From a virus, in the IMG/VR virus record IMGVR_UViG_3300034073_000481, positions 1-21,102 of that record: DNA of 21,102 nt; one strand, given 5' to 3'. Positions within the stretch are counted from its first letter, which is position 1. Each line of letters opens with the position of its first letter. The notes beneath the pieces are model-generated. The model had not been told where the DNA came from. It ran no database searches and worked only from the letters and a program-made list of their open reading frames with translations. Below are positions 13,901 to 19,245 of this stretch, piece by piece. A program made the position numbers and the translations under genes.

Positions 13901-15581
13901 CCTGGAAGTTGAGCACGCCCGTCTGGCGATGCTTGCCCAGGTAGTCAAGACCGCTTCGGATATTGACGAATCGAATGCCGCGATTCATTCCAGGGAGCTT
14001 GATGACTGTGTGCTCATAAGCGGAGCCAGTGAAGCGCTCCATGCGGCGCTGGGCCTTGGCTTGCATGCCGCGCGCGGAGCGCTTGCTGTAGACGCCAGCT
14101 CGCTTGTCGTAGCGGAAGGTCCGACCACGACCGCCACGGGTGGCCCGCCCAATCACCGGAGTGAGGGACACCTCTGTCCCGAAGCGACCCGTGGTAAATG
14201 CCGAGACGGTGTCAGCCTTGGCTACGTCATCCTTGAGGGACTTGACGGCACCCTCTGCGATATCGGCGAGCTGGTCGTAGTGGTCCAGGTTCTGCGACAC
14301 GTCGGTGCCGAAGATCGCCGCGTAGTTGTCACCAAGGTCGGTGTAGTCATCGAGGTTGCGGTCGGCTCCGTTGCGGATATTCCACCGCAGAGCGTCGAGT
14401 TCTTCCTTGGCGCCCAGCAGATTGTCGTACAGATCGAGGCGCTCAGCCTTGAGGCGAGCTGCTGATCCGTAGTCACCGAGCATTGCGAGGAAGGCGTCAG
14501 CCGCCTGCTCCTTGCTGTCGAACTGGGTGCCAACGATTGAAGCAACCAGGGCCGGATTGTCCGAGTCCAGTACGATAGGGTGGTGGGCAGCTTCCTCGGG
14601 AGTCATGCGGTAGATCTCGTCGATGAGCTGGCCCTCAGCGGTAACCTCGACGCCTGCGTTATGTGAGATCACGCGAGCCTTGAACTCGCCAGGATTGATT
14701 GATCCCCGAGCCCCACCCGTAGCGAGTACCTGCTGGGTGGCCTTGCGGTAACCACCCATAAGACCCTTAGCCACGAGAACGTCAATGCCCACGGCGATGG
14801 CGATGGTTGCATCAGAGGCCCCAGTGATCCAGCGACCGAGGCCCTGATTGAAGGCTGAGTCTTTATCGTTCTCGTCAAAGGGATCGAAGTCTGAGTGCAG
14901 TCCCATCAACCACGAGCGCAACTGGCGCTCGTTGGTGGGATCAGCTAGTCGTGCCGCATTGTCCGCCTCGATGTAGGCGTCAAGCTTCTTCTGCATGTCT
15001 AGGCCGACGATGCCGTTGAGGAACTTGATCCGATCGGCCCAGGCGATACCGATCGCCTGGCCGGGAGTAATTTCCGCGTCCCAGACCTGACCGTAGTAGT
15101 TCCAGATATCACCGAGAGTGACGCCGTCCGTGGGATCTGCGTCAAAGCGAGTGACGTAGCTCGGGTTGTTCAGGGCCATCGTGGTGCCCGCAACAACCGT
15201 GTTGAATGCACGGAAGGGGGCGTCGACTGCCTGCATGAACTGTTCGCCAGACTGCTGCGGAGTCTGGTCGGTGATTCCCTCAACTACCTGATTGTCGGGA
15301 CCAACCGCATCGAAGTACGGACGGAAGCCGCGCGTACCCGTGTACGTCTGACGCTGACGCGCCTGTGGGCCAGAGGTGTAGTCGTAGCGCTTGACTGCAC
15401 CCATGAAGTCGACGTACTCAGCGGACGTTCCGTCCGCGAGTGCCGGGGTGTAGGTGGGCGCGTTCTGTGCATCAATGCGTGCCTGGGTGTCGTACTGGGC
15501 TCGTTGCTGCTGCGTCTGCTGCTGCTGAGCGTAGACGTAGCTACTGCTCATGGACGAGCGAAAGTCGGAGAACTTGCTCAC
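7902..15581 (-). CDS. Giant virion/ejection protein with ADP-ribosyltransferase-like segment
   Basis: A 2559-residue protein with GTG start at 15581 and a strong AAGGAGG site eight bases upstream; the GTG overlaps the previous TGA. Visible parts: Gln-rich N-terminus (15-45); hydrophobic stretch 256-276; VWRPLVLLRLGYTQRNIAEG (737-756), a motif I associate with large phage polyvalent proteins; a very basic helix (800-862, about 40% Lys/Arg); an ADP-ribosyltransferase-like region (about 1215-1410) with HSG near 1220, NGPGIYSATG at 1244-1253 and RRAGYDGIITNTY at 1387-1399, where the usual final Glu is not evident; hydrophobic stretch STPAAALGLLIPFFPAW (1969-1985); helical C-terminus. I see no RNA polymerase or peptidoglycan hydrolase motifs. 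Size, place between portal and capsid genes, and coupling to three virion-like genes suggest a protein packaged in the head and ejected with DNA; this is inference. The enzymatic segment may be inactive. Confidence 0.75.
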   Translation of the reverse strand: MSKFSDFRSSMSSSYVYAQQQQTQQQRAQYDTQARIDAQNAPTYTPALADGTSAEYVDFMGAVKRYDYTSGPQARQRQTYTGTRGFRPYFDAVGPDNQVVEGITDQTPQQSGEQFMQAVDAPFRAFNTVVAGTTMALNNPSYVTRFDADPTDGVTLGDIWNYYGQVWDAEITPGQAIGIAWADRIKFLNGIVGLDMQKKLDAYIEADNAARLADPTNERQLRSWLMGLHSDFDPFDENDKDSAFNQGLGRWITGASDATIAIAVGIDVLVAKGLMGGYRKATQQVLATGGARGSINPGEFKARVISHNAGVEVTAEGQLIDEIYRMTPEEAAHHPIVLDSDNPALVASIVGTQFDSKEQAADAFLAMLGDYGSAARLKAERLDLYDNLLGAKEELDALRWNIRNGADRNLDDYTDLGDNYAAIFGTDVSQNLDHYDQLADIAEGAVKSLKDDVAKADTVSAFTTGRFGTEVSLTPVIGRATRGGRGRTFRYDKRAGVYSKRSARGMQAKAQRRMERFTGSAYEHTVIKLPGMNRGIRFVNIRSGLDYLGKHRQTGVLNFQDNVEFMREFRAALETAPFLRRAAKQTGEGRLITRRLPNGDTVSETVEEFRTRLLSEAQDVALSTPAAKAAFAERFEMEMVEAMGAALGESPAAMQEIAKKYVARRSFIRGHLANHKWVVDNGEVVVLDEMTLATQRNGYTLMDFKWLQDSIKIERSGWGARKGRGAAEKLLTVIDYVWRPLVLLRLGYTQRNIAEGYLRTLAAFGEVPTTGHVGTSSKNFFLNAGDRIAGGTNRFRNMIVKRQGLRKIRRNMSKMRQQQDRDLADLKLNREERRALAKQMARRRKAARRAAEQEFLRRSRTNMQVMESPVWTQISEDLTEAQVRMLDTADTLIYDPNATSSITARGLLEPDPATGVGVADAEALTRSMMGPEAVEIGGMADELSPRDFMTPSMLRNYDEFVAAYWDENAGAWVDDAAAFEHQDMLQAAYVRRLRQLAKSDYRIGRIDRDGRFKVIRSSTFDDVTFDEFNSGAIVAVPKSVNPRYAKADVYGGVLDIRTNVQAETMNVARDVATARSAMDRFLEIQQRGREPGQARVYSPEEVEELSTELTSALTRLLGPDAPVAQNDIVAFLNALESNPQAARAVAVSKWIRDNADRLPDDFMEWATKNKLILTSAELKKLVRRQSRISRDIEDASNIRNDLEAMLRDQSRYGNTGFPEHSGAVIYNDVATDVLVDGNTMQLLNGPGIYSATGDGGVTSDYHMAHIMKAIGQAGSPSSAPYEPVVYMLPDPAGYAWMDVDAPVISATGELNPQVEDLIQVLDDPKFSLGTSGETIGSRIRTSLESTLPGNERVADVWRRVRTLAYSVVDDLGAPGVGPTYDIIDAMRRAGYDGIITNTYASGPTHVWWTKDLPLTRLDEISDVGLEYVSTVTRVNRLASQLDQAVAGREVMEKLPYDARSMSITNPKPGEGFGAVNARIERLLAQYARERGYGKVLVDDPATTEGFRALFVPDMVGTNEGFLDNLIPGQVAEAGRGNPSVIDISTGSASRQILEEYDPALAKRAFRGTLSRNDKAKLAMFMERGSFTHILLPTSRGKQPVLLSASELIGQDGAGLAYVRLGLKDEVDDRMAAILAKSPEYADDMAKMRELDRIGANLNKSVGQRRATLKELGDSLDRLRPKARRKVVTGGVESEKRVEIVGRQGQARLETGEVFDPNEALSGQYQSLASSGSFHDLMIVGYMQNRYAQYERSFNFVKYTPGDDRYWLAMTGLVNDNIRQDPIMRRIIQQPRVALDDPDAIAAQNEALIRELVQDDAFLQGVRTGIYDTANLETTIAELREKVYQWLPDDELMAAAGRGPLQPDQLQAKLAWRDDLVTIEEKELAEIGNLYRRFLNRAMSGLGTIPEDNLIRHPFYRKRWKELMQQQVDEYEMNGVTSFTPAQVDAMRRSAHAGALRATRETTYTISRLSTPAAALGLLIPFFPAWENALRFWSREFTQRPENLMRYVQIYNAPNSMGMVVDGEGNPLEAKRGIFGLPEALFAPGEAYLQFSLPQGVADNISKIPGLDLGTKGQIRISKGSLNVALQGDYPWLTNFGPIVSVPVSWIAAQKPDYADAIINFEAGGLPIGDAITKTVVPFARPTAEKQIWAAALDQFTPTTARRALTAILGWSDAEFVGTVEEIRRDMTIDWERGGRQGNPPTPEEATARARELFALRAVGSFTLPFAASYQSKYQPYVEEWRRISDKHMQIQDSAARFNAPLPDEKPIGYQAALREFLDLHGQAFFYLTQSASGRAGVGASVGEYKILEQNPTLASDLATSGEIDHVAMITSPYAGEFSQPVYAYQMNRAFENSTTLMRGGDPEDVIKKGQVARGWILYRDGMNGLEAMLEERGLTSFEQTGAEDLKDLKVLLEADIAKANPEWERQRDLFDRGEWKTVVKNIDLILGNKKFMDAHGDEPLWVDVAEWRDKRREIGQILIEQKRELGDDASLNINSSTNAPIKMMWDEWVLQKKRENLAFADFYNRFLDYDTLLPGDPEDRIVLQSEYLQQPEMAMGGAP

Positions 15582-15736
15582 GCTTGGTCCTCCTTGGCGA
15601 TGAGATACAGGAACTCGTCAAACTGCTCGACGCTTTCCCACCCAGCCGTAGCGAGTCCCCACACAATCGGCGAGTTCTCCAGGCCGAGCACATTCACCCC
15701 GGAAGCGATGAGCTTCTCAAGAGTGGGTGGTGTCAC
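15578..15736 (-). CDS. Small 52-residue protein between P/G-rich and giant genes
   Basis: A short gene with GTG at 15736 and TGA at 15578-15580. Both ends overlap neighbours by four bases (GTGA at each junction), so it fits exactly into the coupled gene chain; that, and sensible composition, are the reasons to call it. The product begins MTPPTLEKLIASGVNVLGLE and ends EFLYLIAKEDQA, mixed hydrophobic and acidic, probably a compact helical protein (Trp in IVWGLATAGWESVEQFDE). No strong ribosome binding site of its own is present, consistent with re-initiation after the upstream stop. I do not recognise a family; a small partner of the giant protein is possible but unproven. Confidence 0.65.
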   Translation of the reverse strand: MTPPTLEKLIASGVNVLGLENSPIVWGLATAGWESVEQFDEFLYLIAKEDQA

Positions 15737-16173
15737 TTCGGTCTGTATCCCTTCAGATACCTGACGAACATGCGGAATGATTGAGGGGCGTCCGGGCTGT
15801 CGGCCCGCGACTCCAACATGGGAAGGAAGCGAGCGATTGCTCGCATGTCCTCGCTGAGTGAGTTGTCCAGGCTGGGCAGGGTGTCCGGGCCTGGGCCAGG
15901 GCCCATGGCTGCACCTGCCGTTACAGGCTCGTCTGGGCGCGTAGTGGGTGCGTCAATGCCAAGTGGCATTGGAGCCGGAGGGCCGGACTCCTCGTACATG
16001 GGGGCTGCCCCCTGCATGTTCATGAACTCGGCCTGCTCACCGTATGCAGCATCGGGAAGCGCACGCATTGGCTGGCGATCTGCTGGACCGCCGTCCGTGC
16101 GTGCCGACATCGCTCCCGGTCCAGAGACTGGAGCCGGATTGGAAGGAGCTCGGTAGCCGCCCTGCTCAGCCAT
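15733..16173 (-). CDS. Pro/Gly/Ala-rich protein of unknown function
   Basis: A 146-residue protein with ATG at 16173, overlapping the end of the upstream acidic gene by eight bases. Residues 1-100 are dominated by Pro, Gly, Ala and Met (GPGPGPDTLP near 91-100) and are probably disordered. Residues 105-146 form a likely helical domain (SEDMRAIARFLPMLESRADS) with a basic C-terminus (RMFVRYLKGYRPK). The composition resembles the Pro-rich tail of the portal protein encoded a little upstream, but no clear repeat links them. It sits between small portal-adjacent genes and the giant gene. No family recognised; a virion or assembly linker protein is a guess from context. Confidence 0.65.
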   Translation of the reverse strand: MAEQGGYRAPSNPAPVSGPGAMSARTDGGPADRQPMRALPDAAYGEQAEFMNMQGAAPMYEESGPPAPMPLGIDAPTTRPDEPVTAGAAMGPGPGPDTLPSLDNSLSEDMRAIARFLPMLESRADSPDAPQSFRMFVRYLKGYRPK

Positions 16174-16432
16174 CGGTCTCCTTCACTTCAATCAGCTTGG
16201 CGATATCTGCGGAGGTTTCCTCCGCAAACTCCTCGCGATCTGCCTGGACCCACTCATGCGCCGACTGTCCCAAGGCCAGCATCGCCAGGTTCTGGAAGTG
16301 ATCTGCTGCCGCCTGAGCCATCTGAGATGCGAATAGCATTGAGGTGGCGACAGTGTCGGAGTTGAACCATGGTGTTGCTTCGACGACTACAGGCTCATCT
16401 TCGACAGTCTCGATGATGTCGTCTTCTTCCAT
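16166..16432 (-). CDS. Small acidic helical protein
   Basis: An 88-residue protein with ATG at 16432 and GAGGT just upstream. Residues 1-20 are strongly acidic (MEEDDIIETVEDEPVVVEAT). Residues 28-85 are Ala/Gln/Met-rich and helical (ATSMLFASQMAQAAADHF), ending in an acidic stretch (EEFAEETSADIAKLIEVKE). It is the only clearly acidic product following five very basic ones, which raises the idea of a charge-matched partner. It starts seven bases after the stop of the upstream gene. Function unknown. Confidence 0.65.
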   Translation of the reverse strand: MEEDDIIETVEDEPVVVEATPWFNSDTVATSMLFASQMAQAAADHFQNLAMLALGQSAHEWVQADREEFAEETSADIAKLIEVKETDG

Positions 16433-16439
16433 GGTTACC

Positions 16440-16706
16440 TCACCACTTGACCTTGTCGGCCCAATAGGCCGCGCTCATCTTTCCCTTGGCGATGTTCTTG
16501 GCATGGCGTGCCTTGAAGGACGCCTGCCGCTTCGTGGGCTGCTTGTCTCCGGTCACGCCCTGCTGCCCGAACCGAATCGTCTTGACCTTGTCGCCCTCTT
16601 TGGCGACAACGACATGCGACTTCGTCGGATGATTAGGTGTGCGCTTAGGCTTGTTGTATCCGGACACGCCAGCACGAGTCAGGCGTGAGTCCTTCTTACT
16701 TGCCAC
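16440..16706 (-). CDS. Small basic phage protein, DUF5872-like
   Basis: I place the start at the GTG at 16706 (MASKKDSRLTRAGVSGYNKP), giving 88 residues; a longer reading from 16802 would run through the neighbouring 39-aa gene in another frame and give an unlikely Arg/Leu-rich N-terminus. The body has HVVVAKEGDKVKTIRFGQQG (residues 32-51), a KARHAKNIAKGKM helix and the ending SAAYWADKVKW. This pattern is one I know well from many phages and have seen under the name DUF5872 (name from memory). The first 11 bases overlap the end of the 39-aa gene. It is rich in Lys and Arg. Role unknown; frequent linkage to portal and terminase genes suggests head assembly or packaging. Confidence 0.8.
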   Translation of the reverse strand: MASKKDSRLTRAGVSGYNKPKRTPNHPTKSHVVVAKEGDKVKTIRFGQQGVTGDKQPTKRQASFKARHAKNIAKGKMSAAYWADKVKW

Positions 16707-16815
16707 GCTTCTTGGCAGCCATCTTCTTGGCAGCGGCCTTCTTATCCGCTGCCTTCTTAGCAGCAGCCTTTCCAGCAGCCGTGTACGGGTACTTCTTGCC
16801 ACCGACGTTAGGCAT
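16696..16815 (-). CDS. 39-residue Lys/Ala-rich histone-tail-like protein
   Basis: A short gene with ATG at 16815, GGAG about six bases upstream, and TAA at 16696-16698. The product starts MPNVGGKKYPYTAAGKAAAK and continues with KKAADKKAAAKKMAAKK, a Lys/Ala repeat like the tail of histone H1. I recall very similar short proteins (M-P-x-V-G-x-K-K-x-P-Y-T) near packaging genes in many phages of actinobacteria. The ATG overlaps the upstream stop by one base (TAATG). It would bind nucleic acid non-specifically by charge; a role in condensing packaged DNA is an inference. It is easily missed because of its size. Confidence 0.75.
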   Translation of the reverse strand: MPNVGGKKYPYTAAGKAAAKKAADKKAAAKKMAAKKRGK

Positions 16816-17084
16816 TACTTACTCCGTCTCCTCGCAGTAGTCTTCTTGCGAGCGTCACGATCGTTGAGCGCCTTATTGGCAGTACTGGTGCTCATCGGGG
16901 GGCGCCTGCTCCAGCCGTCATCGGCTGGTCTTGGCTTCGGGCTGGGCTTGGGGGCGGTTGCCCTCTTGGCTGCGGCCTTCGAGGTCTTCCTGTAAGCCTT
17001 GACTGTCTTGCCAGATGCTCCCGTGTACTTGAAGCTGCTCCCGCCGCCGACACGGCCACCCGTACCACCGCCTTTTGCGCGCAT
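16815..17084 (-). CDS. Small basic Gly/Lys/Arg-rich protein
   Basis: An 89-residue protein with ATG at 17084 overlapping the previous TGA by one base (TGATG), and AAGGGT upstream. The N-terminus is Gly-rich (MRAKGGGTGGRVGGGSSF), the centre is Lys/Ala/Pro-rich (KTSKAAAKRATAPKPSPKPR), and the C-terminus is Arg/Lys-rich (RDARKKTTARRRSK). Low complexity and high positive charge indicate a disordered nucleic-acid-binding protein. I recognise no family. It belongs to the run of five basic microproteins following the portal gene. Confidence 0.65.
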   Translation of the reverse strand: MRAKGGGTGGRVGGGSSFKYTGASGKTVKAYRKTSKAAAKRATAPKPSPKPRPADDGWSRRPPMSTSTANKALNDRDARKKTTARRRSK

Positions 17085-17272
17085 CAGCGACCCTTCTTCT
17101 TTGGCTTGTTTGCTGCAACTCCGGGACCAGCGTGACCCCGGCCAGTGCCGCTCTTGGGAGCAGACTTCTTGGCTGCTTTCGCAAGCTTGCGAAGGGGATT
17201 CGATGAACCAGTCACCTTGTACATCTTGCGGTAGCTGCTCGCGTTACTGCCTCGAGCGGGCTGGGCCCTCAC
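17084..17272 (-). CDS. Small basic 62-residue protein
   Basis: A 62-residue protein from GTG at 17272, which overlaps the upstream TGA by four bases (GTGA). It begins MRAQPARGSNASSYRKMYKV, has a central Lys/Ala-rich stretch (LRKLAKAAKKSAPKS), and ends in GPGVAANKPKKKGR. Strongly basic and probably disordered. An internal ATG (MYKV) is a possible alternative start, but the overlap favours the GTG. No family recognised. Confidence 0.6.
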   Translation of the reverse strand: MRAQPARGSNASSYRKMYKVTGSSNPLRKLAKAAKKSAPKSGTGRGHAGPGVAANKPKKKGR

Positions 17273-17445
17273 TTACCTGAGCCCTTGGAGAACTTTGGGA
17301 GCTTGCTGTTAGCGCCAGCCTGAGGAGGCTTGGTGCCCTTGATGCGATCGTTCATGCCGGGGCCCTTGCCAGTCGGGGTTGCTGCCGGGATCGGGGCGTG
17401 CGGCTGGGTCTTCTTGACTCCACCCTGGGGAGCGAGAGGTGCCAT
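17269..17445 (-). CDS. Small basic 58-residue protein after the portal gene
   Basis: The start is the ATG at 17445, chosen because AAGGAG lies seven bases upstream, overlapping the portal stop; a longer in-frame reading from 17718 would run antisense-like through the portal coding sequence in a second frame and has Arg/Pro-rich out-of-frame composition. The 58-residue product begins MAPLAPQGGVKKTQPHAPIP and ends in SKLPKFSKGSGK. It is Pro/Lys/Gly-rich and disordered. First of five overlapping basic microproteins. Function unknown. Confidence 0.65.
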   Translation of the reverse strand: MAPLAPQGGVKKTQPHAPIPAATPTGKGPGMNDRIKGTKPPQAGANSKLPKFSKGSGK

Positions 17446-17455
17446 GTGTTTCTCC

Positions 17456-19243
17456 TTATTGAGCGGCAGGGACCTGCCGAACGACCCGACTTGCCATCTG
17501 CGGCCTGCCGGACTCTGACAACCCAGCCAGCAATTGCTGCATGGCTGGGGGCGCTTGAGGCCCCGCCCCCAAATCCGGGGGGCCACTCGGAGCCATCTGA
17601 TCTGGTGCGGCACCCATCTCGGGCGCCATGGGCTCGGGGCTGTCAGCCGGACTTGGCGGGGGCGGAGCGAAGGCCGACTTGACGGCCTCCTCAATGGGCA
17701 CACCCTTCTTACGCGCATCCACTAGGGCGGCAAGCACATCAATGACTTGGCCAGGGTTCTGGCCGCTCGCCGCCATCGAAGGGATGGCCTGGGCGTAGCC
17801 CTGCACTGAAGCGAGAAGCGCATCACGCAACCTCTCGACATCAATGACCTTTTCTTCTTCCGCCACATTCATGCTCACGGGCAGATTGCGACGGACGAAA
17901 CTCTTGGATGTCAGGCCCGCACCGAGAGCCTGGAGTGACCAAACGAGAGCGCGGTTGGGATCAAGGCCCGCCATGATCCCGTACTCGTAGGCGACGTTGT
18001 AGTTACCCTTGATGTCACGGCGAGGTGTGTACTTGAGCTCGTACGGTGTGCCGTTGTGTGCGGACTGCACGACCTTGGGCTGGTCAGGCCATAGGGCCTC
18101 ATCCATCTCCAGGCACATGCTGATCGCGTCAGCGATTGCCTCGCCTAGAACGGCTTGGGCAGTCTTGATGCGAGCGTCGAAGCCACCCATGAGAGCTTGG
18201 ACGCCACGGCCCGTGACAATGGATGCGTCCATATTGCCCGCACGGGCTTCTGGGAATCTCGTACCAAGTCGAAGTTCCTCATCCAGAACTCGTCCCTCAA
18301 TGAGCGCCGACTGCGGGAGCTCGAGGGGAACCCTGCGGATCTGCTGAGGATTCTGGCTACGGATAATCGAGTCGGGCCCAAATGCCATCTCCTGAACATC
18401 TGCGGGAAGCGCAATCGGCGCCTCAACTGCCTTCTGGACCGCCTCCAGGCTGAGCATGGCCAGCTTGGCCTTCGCCGCATAAACCCAAAGAACGTCGTCG
18501 AAAGCGCCTCGCATCTGGTCATCAATGCTGGGGCGGACTGCCACAGCAACAGGTACGCGCTTGATCGGGTTCGCGTATTGCGCGAGGACCAGTGCATCGC
18601 GCTCCGGTACGAACAGCACGCAACGATCGGCGTCCCACCACTTGACAACCTCGATGGTGGCTTCGCTAGAGCGTCGGGTCTTGTACGGGTCCAGCTTGTC
18701 CGCGTACTCGGGGAACAGGGCAGCCAGATCTGAGACCTTCTTGGTCCAGCGCTTGCCATAGGCGATCACGCTCCCCCATCGATCGAAGTCCACGTAGGCA
18801 CCCATTGGGTCATCCACGTGAATGTGGGGTCGCATCTCGTCATAGTTCGCTTCGATGCGCAGCGGAAGGAAGCCGTAGGTGTTGAACCGATCGGCGCCGA
18901 CCAGCAGGCGTGAGCCGAAGCGGGAGGCGTAGGGGTAGTAGTTCGCGATCTTGGTGAGGCGATCGGCGCGCGAACGCTTGGATTCATCGAGGATCGAGTC
19001 ACCCGCAGCCGTCAGGGTCGGCATAACGCCCACCATCTCGGCGGTATCGGAGGCGACAACGTCGATGAAGTTCGCCACGATGGGCTTAGGCCACTCAGAC
19101 GGGAACAATCCGTCGAAGACGAGCTCGGAGTGCCCAGAGCGCACCGCCAGAATGTCCCGCATGCGCTTGTCACGGTCAGCGTTCTTACGCTTGAGCACGT
19201 CAAAGCGAGCGGAGATGTCCTTGGCGTACTCAGCCAATGTCAC
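17456..19243 (-). CDS. Portal protein
   Basis: A 595-residue protein directly after the large terminase, with two bases between. The order, length and pattern identify it as the portal: the dodecameric ring at one capsid vertex through which DNA is packed and released. Diagnostic stretches are PSEWPKPIVANFIDVVASDT (48-67), DDPMGAYVDFDRWGSVIAYG (144-163) and a long helical stem and crown region (250-390) including ARIKTAQAVLGEAIADAIS. Residues 526-570 are a Pro-rich tail (FAPPPPSPADSPEPMAPEMG), likely flexible and inside the head. Start choice: the GTG at 19243 lies immediately beside AGGAG, which is too close; a TTG six bases later (19237) has ideal spacing, so the true product may be 593 residues. 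Belongs to the SPP1/phi29-like portal superfamily in general terms; I cannot name the subfamily. Confidence 0.9.
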   Translation of the reverse strand: MTLAEYAKDISARFDVLKRKNADRDKRMRDILAVRSGHSELVFDGLFPSEWPKPIVANFIDVVASDTAEMVGVMPTLTAAGDSILDESKRSRADRLTKIANYYPYASRFGSRLLVGADRFNTYGFLPLRIEANYDEMRPHIHVDDPMGAYVDFDRWGSVIAYGKRWTKKVSDLAALFPEYADKLDPYKTRRSSEATIEVVKWWDADRCVLFVPERDALVLAQYANPIKRVPVAVAVRPSIDDQMRGAFDDVLWVYAAKAKLAMLSLEAVQKAVEAPIALPADVQEMAFGPDSIIRSQNPQQIRRVPLELPQSALIEGRVLDEELRLGTRFPEARAGNMDASIVTGRGVQALMGGFDARIKTAQAVLGEAIADAISMCLEMDEALWPDQPKVVQSAHNGTPYELKYTPRRDIKGNYNVAYEYGIMAGLDPNRALVWSLQALGAGLTSKSFVRRNLPVSMNVAEEEKVIDVERLRDALLASVQGYAQAIPSMAASGQNPGQVIDVLAALVDARKKGVPIEEAVKSAFAPPPPSPADSPEPMAPEMGAAPDQMAPSGPPDLGAGPQAPPAMQQLLAGLSESGRPQMASRVVRQVPAAQ

Positions 19244-19245
19244 TC

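Noticed and set aside
16440-16802. A single 120-residue protein reading from 16802
   Set aside because: Its first third is the 39-aa Lys/Ala gene read out of frame; the GTG at 16706 gives a clean match to the known family pattern.
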